DNA of 64,000 bases from Dryocola clanedunensis (GTDB taxonomy: Bacteria; Pseudomonadota; Gammaproteobacteria; Enterobacterales; Enterobacteriaceae), in NCBI RefSeq assembly GCF_025215155.1, contig NZ_JALHAM010000114.1; one strand, 5' to 3'. The position numbers and the translations under genes are program-made. Under the pieces are notes generated by a model. The model was given only the letters and a program-made list of their open reading frames with translations, had not been told where the DNA came from and did not search any database. Within the stretch, counting starts at the first letter, position 1; every line of letters starts with the position of its first letter. Positions 34,840-43,823 of this stretch are shown here, piece by piece.

Positions 34840-35784
34840 TTAATTTTTTGAAAATAGCGCGGTCATGTGCTCCAGCACCTGGGTCGCGCTGTAGTAATCC
34901 AGACGGAAGGTTTCGGTGCCAAGCGGGTAAACATGTTTGTTCTGCACCGCGGGCAGGTGCGACAGCAGCGGGTTAGCTTCCAGAGCGGTGGCGTCTTTCT
35001 CGTTACCGGCAAACAGGAACAGGCTCTCGCCGTTCAGCCCCGTAGCAAGGTTTTCACCGCCAAGCTGAACGATATCGTGGCGCTTGCCCATGCTCTGGCT
35101 GGTGTGCAGCGCCGCGGGCAGCGTGGCGAGCGTAAAGCCGAGCTGCTCCAGAAGCTTGCCCTGAGCGGATTCCGGCGTCCACAGGTTCGCGGAGCGTGAG
35201 GCTGGGGTGTAAACCAGCGCGCTGACCGGCTGCGGCGGCAGATTAATTTTCGTTTTTGCCTCGCTGAGCTGCTTATCAAAGCTGGCGATGCGCGCGGCGG
35301 CCTGCTTTTCGTGACCGGTTATTTTGCCCAGGTCGGTGAGCACCTGCTGCCAGCTCTTGTCGTCGTAGTTGATAACCAGCGTCGGGGCGATGGCAGAAAG
35401 CTGATCGTAAAGCGCGACCGCGGAATCGCCCCCGGTGGCGCTGATAAGAATCAGGTCGGGCATCTGCGCGGCGACGGCTTCGGCGCTCGGTTCGCCGATA
35501 TACAGGCGCTGCACGTTGCGCTGCTTCGCTATTTTGCCCCACTGGCGCATGTAGCCCTGGTCATCCGCCACGCGGTTTCCCGGTGTTGTCGCGCCGCTGG
35601 CAATCACGGGCGCATCTATCGCCAGCAGCGAACCGGTTAGCGTTACGCTTGTGGAAACGATGCGCTGTGGCGCCTGCTCCAGGGTGTGCGTTCCCCGGCT
35701 GTCGGCGATCTGGCGCGGCCAGTCGGCGGCGTGAACGAAATGGCTGAGGGACAGAAGAAGCAGTGCGGTAAATCTGATTTTCAC
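34840..35784 (-). CDS. fepB: Ferric enterobactin periplasmic binding protein
   Basis: FepB carries ferric enterobactin through the periplasm to FepDG. The GTG start gives MKIRFTALLLLSLSHFVHA, a signal peptide followed by ADWPRQIADSRGTHTLE as in E. coli; the mature protein and total length (314 residues) fit. The longer open frame upstream reads through a REP element and is not coding. Conserved segments include PQRIVSTSVTLTGSLLAIDAP and TETFRLDYYSATQVLEHM. It is divergent from entC. The leader between the Fur region and GTG contains a REP pair. Confidence 0.95.
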   Translation of the reverse strand: MKIRFTALLLLSLSHFVHAADWPRQIADSRGTHTLEQAPQRIVSTSVTLTGSLLAIDAPVIASGATTPGNRVADDQGYMRQWGKIAKQRNVQRLYIGEPSAEAVAAQMPDLILISATGGDSAVALYDQLSAIAPTLVINYDDKSWQQVLTDLGKITGHEKQAAARIASFDKQLSEAKTKINLPPQPVSALVYTPASRSANLWTPESAQGKLLEQLGFTLATLPAALHTSQSMGKRHDIVQLGGENLATGLNGESLFLFAGNEKDATALEANPLLSHLPAVQNKHVYPLGTETFRLDYYSATQVLEHMTALFSKN

Positions 35785-35816
35785 TCGGGGACATCCTGTT
35801 GAAATTAAAGGCTGGC

Positions 35817-35888
35817 GGTGGATGGCGCTGCGCTTACCCACCCTACAGGCAAAGAACCGTAGGTCGGATAAGCGCAGCGCCATCAGAC
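35817..35888. repeat. Paired REP-type palindromes in the fepB leader
   Basis: GGTGGATGGCGCTGCGC...CACCCTAC (35817-35846) and GTAGGTCGGATAAGCG...CATCAGAC (35859-35888). Unlike the other copies, this pair lies upstream of a gene, between the Fur-box promoter region and the fepB start. Confidence 0.8.
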
Positions 35889-35947
35889 AAAAATGCACAA
35901 TTGTTGACAGTACGATCGTTTCTCTTTAGGTTACCAGCCCGAAATAC

Positions 35948-35978
35948 AAATGATAATTATTATTAATGACATTTATCA
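35948..35978. promoter_or_regulatory. Fur-box region of the fepB/entC divergent promoter
   Basis: AAATGATAATTATTATTAATGACATTTATCA contains overlapping Fur half-sites (TGATAATTATTATTA), upstream of entCEBAH and, on the other strand, fepB. Confidence 0.85.
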
Positions 35979-35997
35979 TTTTTCTAACGGAGGACGC

Positions 35998-37179
35998 ATG
36001 GATACGTTACTGGCCGAGGAGCCACAGAACAAGCAGCTAACCCCTTGTGCGGATAGCTTTTTCTTTATGTCTCCTTATCGAAGTTTTCAAACGCAGGGCT
36101 GTTTTATGCGTCTGGAATGTCCTGCCGAAGAGGGAGCGGATCTGCACGGTGTCCTGCAAACGCAGCTGCGCGAGGCCTTTGCGAAGGCCAAAGAGCAGGG
36201 TATCGATAAGCCGATAGCGGTTGGCGCGATCCCGTTTGACCCGCGCCAGCCCTCCGCGCTGTTCATTCCACGGAGCTGGCAAACCTTCTCCCGCGCCCAG
36301 CGGCAGCAGTCGGCGGCACAGAGCAAGCCCGCAGGACAACCCGGCGTGACCGCACGTAAAGCTATTCCTGAACAGGACAAATTTATGGCGATGGTGGCGC
36401 ACGCCGCTGCCGCTACCAGCCAGCCCCATATCGACAAAGTGGTGCTTTCCCGCCTGATCGATATTGAAACCGACGCGCCAGTTGATATCAATGCGCTATT
36501 AGAACGGCTGATCGCCCAGAATCCAGCCAGCTTCAACTTCCACGTTCCCCTGCCGGACGGCGGTTCGCTGATCGGCGCAAGCCCGGAGCTGCTGCTGCGT
36601 AAAAGCGGGAAAAACTTCAGCACGCTGCCGCTGGCTGGCTCCGCACGCCGCAACACCGCAAACCCCGAACGGGACCGCGAGACTGGCGAAACGCTGATGA
36701 AATCCAGCAAAGACCGCCACGAGCACGGCCTGGTGACGGACGCCATGCGAACCGTGCTGCAGCCGCGCAGCCTCTCTTTGTCGGTACCGGAAACGCCGGA
36801 GCTGATCACCACCCCAACGCTGTGGCACCTTGCCTCACCGATTTATGGCCAGGTGAAAGACGAGCGGGATAACGCGCTGTCGCTGGCCTGCCTGCTGCAC
36901 CCAACTCCGGCCCTGAGCGGCTTCCCGCACGACGTGGCGCAGAAGCTGATTGCCGAGCTGGAGCCGTTCGACCGCGAGCTGTTTGGCGGCATCGTTGGCT
37001 GGTGCGACGCCGAAGGCAACGGCGAGTGGGTAGTGACAATTCGCTGCGCGCGGGTGGCGAAGAAGCAAATTCGCCTGTTTGCCGGTGCGGGCATCGTGCC
37101 TGCCTCTTCCCCTGAATCGGAATGGCGCGAAACCGGCGTCAAACTTTCCACCATGCTCAACGTATTTGGACTTAATTAA
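35998..37179 (+). CDS. entC: Isochorismate synthase
   Basis: EntC converts chorismate to isochorismate, the first step to 2,3-dihydroxybenzoate. The ATG at 35998 follows GGAGGA and gives MDTLLAEEPQ and 393 residues (E. coli 391). Chorismate-utilising motifs include PLAGSARRNTANPERD, HEHGLVTDAM, TTPTLWHLASPI, LHPTPALSGFP and the metal/substrate region FDRELFGGIVGWCD. It heads entCEBAH, which is tightly packed. Confidence 0.97.
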   Translation: MDTLLAEEPQNKQLTPCADSFFFMSPYRSFQTQGCFMRLECPAEEGADLHGVLQTQLREAFAKAKEQGIDKPIAVGAIPFDPRQPSALFIPRSWQTFSRAQRQQSAAQSKPAGQPGVTARKAIPEQDKFMAMVAHAAAATSQPHIDKVVLSRLIDIETDAPVDINALLERLIAQNPASFNFHVPLPDGGSLIGASPELLLRKSGKNFSTLPLAGSARRNTANPERDRETGETLMKSSKDRHEHGLVTDAMRTVLQPRSLSLSVPETPELITTPTLWHLASPIYGQVKDERDNALSLACLLHPTPALSGFPHDVAQKLIAELEPFDRELFGGIVGWCDAEGNGEWVVTIRCARVAKKQIRLFAGAGIVPASSPESEWRETGVKLSTMLNVFGLN

Positions 37180-38796
37180 ATGGCGATTGAATTTACCCGC
37201 TGGCCAGCGGATCTGGCCGCACGCTATCGCGAAAAGGGCTACTGGGCCGATCTGCCGCTTACCGACATCCTGAGCCGCCACGCAAAGAATGACGCGACTG
37301 CGCTTATCGACGGCGAACGGCGTTACAGCTACCGCGAACTGGAGCAGGCGGCAACCCGCCTGGCCTGCGCGCTGCAAAGGCGGGGCCTGCAAACGGGCGA
37401 AACGGCGCTGGTGCAGCTGGGCAACGTGGCGGAGTTGTACATCACGCTGTTTGCGCTGCTGAAAATCGGCGTTGCGCCAGTTAACGCGCTTTTCAGCCAT
37501 CAGCGAACCGAGCTTGAGGCCTACGCAAAGCAAATCGAACCGGCGCTGCTGATTACCGACCGCAAACATAATTTGTTCGCACACGACGATTTTCTTGACG
37601 AACTGTGCAGCCATAACCCTTCGCTGCGCATGGCGGTGCTGCTTAACGAAAATGACCGCGACCGTTCCCTGACGGCGTTTATCAGCGAGCCGGAAGATAA
37701 TTTTGTTGTCACCTCGAGCGCCGCCGATGAAGTCGCTTTCTTCCAGCTTTCCGGCGGCAGCACTGGCACGCCGAAGCTGATCCCACGCACGCACAATGAC
37801 TACTACTACAGCATCCGCCGCAGCGTAGAAATCTGCCGTTTCGATGCAGATACCCGCTTTTTATGCGCCATTCCCGCCGCACATAACTACGCGCTGAGTT
37901 CGCCCGGCTCGCTGGGCGTGTTTTACGGCGGCGGACGCGTGGTGCTGGCAAACGATCCGAGCGCCACGCTTTGCTTCCCGCTCATTGAACGCCATCAGAT
38001 CAACGTCACCGCGCTGGTGCCGCCTGCGGTCAGCCTGTGGCTACAGGCCATTGGCGAGTGGGGCAGTAACCAGGCGCTGGCTTCGCTGAAGCTGCTGCAG
38101 GTCGGCGGAGCACGGCTCAGCGAAGCGCTGGCGGCGCGAATTCCTGCTGAAATCGGCTGCCAGCTCCAGCAGGTGTTTGGCATGGCGGAGGGGCTGGTGA
38201 ACTACACCCGTCTGGACGACGACAGTGAACATATCTTCACCACCCAGGGCAAACCGATGTGCCCGGACGATGAGGTCTGGGTAGCCGACGAAAACGGCAA
38301 ACCGCTGCCGCACGGCGAAGTGGGCCGCCTGATGACGCGCGGGCCGTACACCTTCCGCGGCTATTACCGCAGCCCGGAGCACAACGCCAGCGCCTTTGAC
38401 GCCAGCGGCTTCTACTGTTCCGGCGATCTGATCTCCATTGCCGAAGACGGCTACATCACCGTGCAGGGCCGGGAAAAAGATCAGATCAACCGCGGCGGGG
38501 AGAAGATCGCCGCCGAAGAGATTGAAAACCTGCTGCTGCGCCATGAAGACATTATTCACGCCGCGCTGGTGTCGATGGAAGACAGCCTGCTGGGCGAGAA
38601 GAGCTGCGCGTTTATTGTCGGCAGCCGCCCGTTCCGCGCCGTGGAGATCCGCCGCTACCTGCGCGAGCTGGGCATTGCGGACTTCAAGCTGCCGGACCGC
38701 ATCGAAATTGTTGAGGCTTTGCCCCTGACCCCGGTCGGCAAAGTGGATAAAAAACGTTTACGCCAGCTGATTGCCCAAAAGGCGCTGGCTTCCTGA
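37180..38796 (+). CDS. entE: 2,3-dihydroxybenzoate-AMP ligase
   Basis: EntE activates 2,3-dihydroxybenzoate with ATP and loads it on the carrier domain of EntB. It is 538 residues long (E. coli 536). Adenylation motifs are FFQLSGGSTGTPKLIPRTH (P-loop), FGMAEGLVNYTR, CSGDLISIAEDGY and the catalytic lysine in LPLTPVGKVDKKRL. The ATG follows the entC stop codon with no gap. Confidence 0.97.
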   Translation: MAIEFTRWPADLAARYREKGYWADLPLTDILSRHAKNDATALIDGERRYSYRELEQAATRLACALQRRGLQTGETALVQLGNVAELYITLFALLKIGVAPVNALFSHQRTELEAYAKQIEPALLITDRKHNLFAHDDFLDELCSHNPSLRMAVLLNENDRDRSLTAFISEPEDNFVVTSSAADEVAFFQLSGGSTGTPKLIPRTHNDYYYSIRRSVEICRFDADTRFLCAIPAAHNYALSSPGSLGVFYGGGRVVLANDPSATLCFPLIERHQINVTALVPPAVSLWLQAIGEWGSNQALASLKLLQVGGARLSEALAARIPAEIGCQLQQVFGMAEGLVNYTRLDDDSEHIFTTQGKPMCPDDEVWVADENGKPLPHGEVGRLMTRGPYTFRGYYRSPEHNASAFDASGFYCSGDLISIAEDGYITVQGREKDQINRGGEKIAAEEIENLLLRHEDIIHAALVSMEDSLLGEKSCAFIVGSRPFRAVEIRRYLRELGIADFKLPDRIEIVEALPLTPVGKVDKKRLRQLIAQKALAS

Positions 38797-38810
38797 TTGA
38801 CGGAGACATT

Positions 38811-39671
38811 ATGGCTATTCCAAAACTGAACGCATACGCCCTACCGACCGCAGCCGAGATCCCGGAAAGCAAAGTACAGTGGGCCTTCGAGCCTGGCCGC
38901 GCCGCGCTGTTGATCCACGATATGCAGGACTACTTTATCGATTTCTGGGGCGACAGCTGCCCGATGATCCAGCAGGTTATCGACAACATCGCCGCGCTGC
39001 GCGATTACTGCAAAAAGAACGGTATTCCGGTCTATTACACCGCGCAGCCGAATAATCAGAGCGATGAAGACCGCGCGCTGCTCAACGATATGTGGGGGCC
39101 GGGCCTGAACAAGCATCCGACACGCCAGCAGGTCGTTGCCGCTCTTGCCCCGGACGAGCAGGACACGGTGCTGACCAAGTGGCGCTACAGCGCGTTTATC
39201 CGCTCGCCGCTGGAGCAGTCCCTGAAAGAGACGGGTCGCAACCAGCTGATTATCTGCGGCGTGTACGCTCATATCGGCTGCATGACCACCGCCACCGACG
39301 CCTTCATGCGTGATATCAAGCCGTTTATGGTGGCCGACGCGCTGGCGGATTTCAGCCGCGAAGAGCACATGATGGCGCTGAAATACACGGCGGGCCGTTC
39401 AGGCCGCGTGGTGATGACCCGCGATCTGCTGCCGGAAGCTGCCCCGCAAAATAAAGAGCAGCTTCGCGCCCTGATCCTGCCGCTGCTCGACGAGTCCGAC
39501 ATCCCGGAAGATGACGAAAACCTGATTGATTACGGCCTGGATTCCGTGCGCATGATGGCGCTGGCGGCGAGCTGGCGCAAAATTCACGGCGACATCGACT
39601 TCGTGATGCTGGCGAAGAACCCCAGCGTCGACGCCTGGTGGGCGCTGCTGTCCAGGGAGCCGCAGGCGTGA
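38811..39671 (+). CDS. entB: Isochorismatase / aryl carrier protein
   Basis: A bifunctional 286-residue protein. The N-terminal isochorismatase domain (1-210; LLIHDMQDYFIDFW, GVYAHIGCMTTATDAF) makes 2,3-dihydro-2,3-dihydroxybenzoate. The C-terminal aryl carrier domain has the phosphopantetheine serine S245 in YGLDSVRMMAL, the same number as in E. coli. EntD modifies S245 and EntE loads it. It starts 14 bases after entE. Confidence 0.97.
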   Translation: MAIPKLNAYALPTAAEIPESKVQWAFEPGRAALLIHDMQDYFIDFWGDSCPMIQQVIDNIAALRDYCKKNGIPVYYTAQPNNQSDEDRALLNDMWGPGLNKHPTRQQVVAALAPDEQDTVLTKWRYSAFIRSPLEQSLKETGRNQLIICGVYAHIGCMTTATDAFMRDIKPFMVADALADFSREEHMMALKYTAGRSGRVVMTRDLLPEAAPQNKEQLRALILPLLDESDIPEDDENLIDYGLDSVRMMALAASWRKIHGDIDFVMLAKNPSVDAWWALLSREPQA

Positions 39672-40420
39672 ACATCGACTTTAGCGGCAAACGCGTCTGG
39701 GTAACCGGCGCGGGCAAAGGCATTGGCTACCATACGGCGCTGGCCTTCAGCGAGGCCGGGGCGACGGTGGTTGGTTTCGATCTGGCTTTCCCGCTGGACG
39801 TTTACCCGTTCGCCACTGAAACCCTGAACGTTGCTGATGCAGATCAGGTTAGCGTGCTGACCGGGCGCTTGCTTAGCGATGAACCCCGGCTGGATGTGCT
39901 GGTCAACGCGGCGGGGATTTTGCGCATGGGCGCAACGGATGAGCTGGCGCTTCAGGACTGGCAGGATACCTTCGCGGTCAACGTTGGCGGTGCGTTTAAT
40001 CTGTTCCGCGCCGTCATGCCCCTGCTGCGCGAACAGCGGAGCGGGGCGGTGGTCACCGTTGCTTCGGACGCGGCCCATACGCCACGAACCGGCATGTCCG
40101 CCTATGGCGCATCGAAGGCCGCGCTGAAAAGCCTGGCGCAGACCGTCGGGCTGGAGCTTGCCCCCTTCGGCGTGCGCTGTAACCTTGTTTCGCCTGGCTC
40201 AACGGATACCGACATGCAGCGCCTGCTTTGGAAAACGCCGGACGCGGAGCAGCAGCGCATTAAGGGCTTTGCGGAGCAGTTCAAAATGGGTATCCCGCTG
40301 GGCAAAATCGCCCGTCCGCAGGAGATTGCCAGCACGATCCTGTTCCTCGCCTCCGACTACGCCAGCCATATCACGATGCAGGATATCGTGATTGACGGCG
40401 GCTCGACGCTGGGAGCCTGA
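39668..40420 (+). CDS. entA: 2,3-dihydro-2,3-dihydroxybenzoate dehydrogenase
   Basis: EntA oxidises the EntB product to 2,3-dihydroxybenzoate with NAD+. It is a 250-residue short-chain dehydrogenase: TGAGKGIGYHTA (NAD binding), NAAGILRMG, SDAAHTP and the catalytic pair in SAYGASKAAL. The GTG start (MNIDFSGKRVWV) overlaps the entB stop by four bases, and homology begins there. Confidence 0.96.
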   Translation: MNIDFSGKRVWVTGAGKGIGYHTALAFSEAGATVVGFDLAFPLDVYPFATETLNVADADQVSVLTGRLLSDEPRLDVLVNAAGILRMGATDELALQDWQDTFAVNVGGAFNLFRAVMPLLREQRSGAVVTVASDAAHTPRTGMSAYGASKAALKSLAQTVGLELAPFGVRCNLVSPGSTDTDMQRLLWKTPDAEQQRIKGFAEQFKMGIPLGKIARPQEIASTILFLASDYASHITMQDIVIDGGSTLGA

Positions 40421-40421
40421 G

Positions 40422-40838
40422 ATGAGCATCTGGAAACGCCAGCTGAGCCTGACTGAGCTGAACGCGATGGGTGAAAAGTCGATGGTAGCGCTGCTCGGCA
40501 TTACCTTCACGCGCATCGACGAAGCGTGTCTGGAAGCGGAGATGCCCGTAGATGAACGCACGCATCAGCCGTTTGGCCTGCTGCACGGCGGCGCATCGGT
40601 TGCGCTGGCGGAGACGCTGGGGTCAATGGCAGGGTTTTTGACCACCGCGGAAGGGCAGTGCGTGGTGGGAACGGAAATCAGCGCCAGCCATCACCGAGCG
40701 GTGGCCTCCGGCAAAGTTCGGGGCGTCTGCAAACCGCTGCATCTGGGCAAAACTTCCCAGGTCTGGGAGATCGCCATTTTTGATGCGCGCGGCAAACGCT
40801 GCTGCACCAGCCGTTTAACCACGGCGACTCTGGGTTAA
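40422..40838 (+). CDS. entH: Proofreading thioesterase of enterobactin synthesis
   Basis: EntH (YbdB) is a hotdog-fold thioesterase that removes wrongly loaded groups from the EntB carrier domain. The ATG one base after the entA stop gives MSIWKRQLSLTELN and 138 residues (E. coli 137). The conserved hotdog segment is HQPFGLLHGGASVALAETLGS, with the catalytic Glu in ALAETLG. It is last in entCEBAH. Confidence 0.95.
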   Translation: MSIWKRQLSLTELNAMGEKSMVALLGITFTRIDEACLEAEMPVDERTHQPFGLLHGGASVALAETLGSMAGFLTTAEGQCVVGTEISASHHRAVASGKVRGVCKPLHLGKTSQVWEIAIFDARGKRCCTSRLTTATLG

Positions 40839-40846
40839 GTATTTTC

Positions 40847-40914
40847 GGTGGATGGCGCTGGCGCTTATCCACCCTACTCTTAGGAATGTCGTATAAGCGC
40901 CAGCGTCATCCGAC
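40847..40914. repeat. Paired REP-type palindromes after entH
   Basis: GGTGGATGGCGCTGG...TTATCCACCCTAC (40847-40877) and GTCGTATAAGCG...CATCCGAC (40889-40914). They end the ent operon region before the cstA promoter (40915-41064). Confidence 0.8.
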
Positions 40915-41064
40915 ATCCCCAGAAAGTGATCGCCCTGGCAAGCTGATGTAAAGACCTGGTCAAACCACGCGATTCCCATGTTTCAATATTGTTAAATTCC
41001 GAACTGTGGTCTAGAAACAAAATGTAACACCTCCACGTTTCTGGGCTGACAACGGAAAACCAAC

Positions 41065-43170
41065 ATGAATACTCCAGGGAAACACCTGATATGGGCAGTG
41101 CTGGCGATTATCGGGGCCTTCGCGCTCGGCTATATCGCGCTTAACCGGGGCGAACAGATTAACGCGCTGTGGATAGTGGTCGCCTCAGTCTGCGTTTATC
41201 TCATTGCCTATCGTTATTACGGTCTGTTTATCGCCAAACGGGTGCTGACGGTTGATGCGACCCGCATGACGCCCGCCGTGCGCCATAACGACGGGCTGGA
41301 CTACGTGCCGACGGACAAGAAAGTGCTGTTCGGTCACCATTTTGCCGCTATTGCCGGGGCCGGGCCGCTGGTGGGGCCGGTGCTTGCCGCGCAGATGGGT
41401 TATCTGCCGGGCATGCTGTGGCTGCTGGCGGGCGTGGTGCTGGCCGGTGCGGTGCAGGATTTTATGGTGCTGTTTGTCTCCACCCGCCGCGACGGGCGTT
41501 CGCTGGGTGAGCTGGTAAAAGAGGAGATGGGCAACACCGCCGGCGTGATTGCGCTGGTGGCCTGCTTTATGATCATGGTGATCATTCTGGCTGTGCTGGC
41601 GATGATCGTGGTGAAAGCCCTGACCCACAGCCCGTGGGGCACCTACACCGTGGCGTTTACCATTCCTCTGGCGCTGTTTATGGGCGTCTATATTCGCTAT
41701 TTGCGCCCCGGGCGCATCGGTGAAGTTTCCGTTATCGGCCTGGTGTGCCTGATCTTCGCGATTATTTCCGGCGGCTGGGTAGCCGAAAGCCCGACCTGGG
41801 CGCCGTACTTTGACTATACCGGCGTGCAGCTGACGTGGATGCTGGTGGGCTACGGCTTTGTGGCGGCGGTGCTGCCGGTGTGGCTGCTGCTGGCCCCGCG
41901 TGACTACCTCTCCACCTTCCTGAAAATCGGCACTATTATCGGGCTGGCCATCGGCATCCTGATTATGCGGCCGACGCTGCAGATGCCTTCCCTGACGAAA
42001 TTTATCGACGGCACCGGCCCGGTGTGGACCGGCGACCTGTTCCCGTTCCTGTTTATCACCATCGCCTGCGGCGCGGTTTCTGGCTTCCACGCGCTGATTG
42101 CCTCCGGCACCACGCCGAAGATGCTGGCGAATGAAAACCAGGCCTGCTTCATCGGCTACGGCGGCATGCTGATGGAGTCGTTCGTGGCGATCATGGCGCT
42201 GGTGGCGGCCTGCGTTATCGACCCGGGCGTCTACTTTGCGATGAACAGCCCGATGGCGGTGCTGGCTCCGGCGGGCACGGCGGACGTTGTGGCGTCTGCG
42301 GCCAGCGTCGTCAGCGGCTGGGGCTTCCACATCACGCCGGATACCCTGACTAACATTGCCAACGAAGTGGGCGAGCAGAGCATTATCTCCCGCGCCGGTG
42401 GCGCGCCAACGCTTGCCGTGGGGATGGCTTACATTCTCCACGGGGCGCTGGGCGGTCTGATGGACGTGTCGTTCTGGTATCACTTTGCCATTCTGTTTGA
42501 AGCGCTGTTTATTCTGACGGCGGTGGATGCAGGAACCCGTGCGGCGCGCTTCATGCTCCAGGATCTGCTGGGCGTGATTTCCCCGAGCCTGAAAAGAACG
42601 GATTCGCTACCGGCGAACCTGCTGGCGACGGCGCTGTGCGTGCTGGCGTGGGGCTATTTCCTGCACCAGGGCGTGGTCGATCCGCTCGGCGGCATCAACA
42701 CCCTGTGGCCGCTGTTTGGTATCGCCAACCAGATGCTGGCGGGGATGGCGCTGATGCTCTGCGCGGTGGTGCTGTTCAAAATGAAGCGGCAGAAATACGC
42801 CTGGGTGGCGCTGGTGCCAACGGCCTGGCTGCTGATTTGTACCCTGACGGCGGGCTGGCAGAAAGCGTTCAGCCCGGATGCGAAGGTGGGCTTCCTGGCG
42901 ATCGCCAACAAGTTCCAGGCGATGATCGACAGCGGCAATATCCCGCCGCAGTACACCCAGTCGCAGCTTTCGCAGCTGGTCTTCAACAACCGTCTGGACG
43001 CCGGGCTGACCATTTTCTTTATGGTCGTGGTCGTCGTTATCGCCCTGTTCTCGATTAAAACCGCTCTCAGAGCGCTGAAGTCAGACAGGCCGACCGCCAG
43101 CGAAACGCCGTACGAAAAGATGCCTGAGGATTTGGCTGCGATCGTGGCCGAGGCTAAGAGCGCACACTAA
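41065..43170 (+). CDS. cstA: Pyruvate / peptide transporter CstA
   Basis: CstA is a carbon-starvation-induced inner-membrane protein, shown in E. coli to import pyruvate and linked to peptide uptake. The 701-residue length equals E. coli CstA. It has some 16-18 hydrophobic segments and the family region FGHHFAAIAGAGPLVGPVLAAQ, GAVQDFMVLF and SGFHALIASGTTPK. Control by CRP is known in E. coli; a CRP-like sequence near 41002-41023 is too weak to claim. It is followed by ybdD, with a REP unit in between. Confidence 0.96.
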   Translation: MNTPGKHLIWAVLAIIGAFALGYIALNRGEQINALWIVVASVCVYLIAYRYYGLFIAKRVLTVDATRMTPAVRHNDGLDYVPTDKKVLFGHHFAAIAGAGPLVGPVLAAQMGYLPGMLWLLAGVVLAGAVQDFMVLFVSTRRDGRSLGELVKEEMGNTAGVIALVACFMIMVIILAVLAMIVVKALTHSPWGTYTVAFTIPLALFMGVYIRYLRPGRIGEVSVIGLVCLIFAIISGGWVAESPTWAPYFDYTGVQLTWMLVGYGFVAAVLPVWLLLAPRDYLSTFLKIGTIIGLAIGILIMRPTLQMPSLTKFIDGTGPVWTGDLFPFLFITIACGAVSGFHALIASGTTPKMLANENQACFIGYGGMLMESFVAIMALVAACVIDPGVYFAMNSPMAVLAPAGTADVVASAASVVSGWGFHITPDTLTNIANEVGEQSIISRAGGAPTLAVGMAYILHGALGGLMDVSFWYHFAILFEALFILTAVDAGTRAARFMLQDLLGVISPSLKRTDSLPANLLATALCVLAWGYFLHQGVVDPLGGINTLWPLFGIANQMLAGMALMLCAVVLFKMKRQKYAWVALVPTAWLLICTLTAGWQKAFSPDAKVGFLAIANKFQAMIDSGNIPPQYTQSQLSQLVFNNRLDAGLTIFFMVVVVVIALFSIKTALRALKSDRPTASETPYEKMPEDLAAIVAEAKSAH

Positions 43171-43207
43171 CTATCTTACAGAATTGGCGCTATCCGCCCT
43201 ACGAAGG

Positions 43208-43240
43208 GGTAGGGTGGATAAGCGTTAGCGCCATCCACCG
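43208..43240. repeat. REP-type palindrome between cstA and ybdD
   Basis: GGTAGGGTGGATAAGCG...CGCCATCCACCG, in the 89-base gap of the cstA-ybdD pair; it could stabilise the upstream message. Confidence 0.75.
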
Positions 43241-43259
43241 GGATCTCTGGAGCAAAGAT

Positions 43260-43457
43260 ATGTTCGATAACCTGGCAAAAGCAGGAAAATACCTTGGGCA
43301 GGCCGCCAAAATGATGGTCGGCGTGCCGGACTACGACAACTACGTCCAGCATATGCGCCTGACCCACCCGGAGCAGACGCCGATGACCTACGAAGAGTTT
43401 TTCCGTGAGCGCCAGGATGCGCGCTACGGCGGCAAAGGCGGCGCTCGCTGCTGCTGA
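43260..43457 (+). CDS. ybdD: Small CstA-associated protein YbdD
   Basis: A 65-residue protein almost identical to E. coli YbdD: MFDNLAKAGKYLGQAAKMM and the C-terminus RQDARYGGKGGARCC with two terminal cysteines. Proteins of this DUF466 family are encoded next to cstA-type transporters, and in E. coli the related pair is needed for transport. It is probably co-transcribed with cstA. Confidence 0.95.
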   Translation: MFDNLAKAGKYLGQAAKMMVGVPDYDNYVQHMRLTHPEQTPMTYEEFFRERQDARYGGKGGARCC

Positions 43458-43613
43458 TCCAGCGAGAGTCCGAATTTAATATAACGACAATCTTGCTTAT
43501 GTGATTTCACGCACGGTTTTTCACCATCCAGCAGAAAGCAGTTGTGTGAAACGAAGCTGTGTGTTTGTATGAAATTCGACGTTATCAATACACAACAACT
43601 ATTCAGGACCCAA

Positions 43614-43712
43614 ATGACTCCATTCACCCGTAACTCAGGCCTACTACTAACCGCGCTACCAGCCGCGGTGGTCGTCGTGCGTGTGGTGGTCGTCGTCGGC
43701 AATGCGCCGTAG
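43614..43712 (+). CDS. ivbL: ilvBN leader peptide
   Basis: A 32-codon leader, MTPFTRNSGLLLTAL then PAAVVVVRVVVVVGNAP, with nine valines in the VVVV-R-VVVVV block and a run of three leucines. The length is the E. coli length. Stalling at Val or Leu codons when the charged tRNAs are scarce favours the antiterminator and lets transcription enter ilvBN. The attenuator hairpin follows 25 bases later. Confidence 0.95.
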   Translation: MTPFTRNSGLLLTALPAAVVVVRVVVVVGNAP

Positions 43713-43736
43713 GGTCTGAATCAACGCATCGATTCC

Positions 43737-43775
43737 AAAACCCCGCCGGCGCAAACCGGGCGGGGTTTCTTGTTT
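43737..43775 (+). terminator. ilvBN attenuator
   Basis: AAACCCCGCC pairs with GGCGGGGTTT, followed by a T-rich run, between ivbL and ilvB: the attenuator terminator. Confidence 0.9.
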
Positions 43776-43823
43776 TAGTCCCCCGGCCAGCAAGCGAAAC
43801 GGCATAAAAAGAAGGACTGGAGC

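Noticed and set aside
41002..41023. CRP site upstream of cstA
   Set aside because: Only one half-site is recognisable; too weak to list although CRP control is known for E. coli cstA.
41185..42483. 432-codon minus-strand frame opposite cstA
   Set aside because: Shadow of cstA with His/Gln/Arg-rich low-complexity translation and no homology.
43540..43562. CRP-like TGTGA sequence upstream of ivbL
   Set aside because: One half-site matches and the other does not; not supportable by eye.
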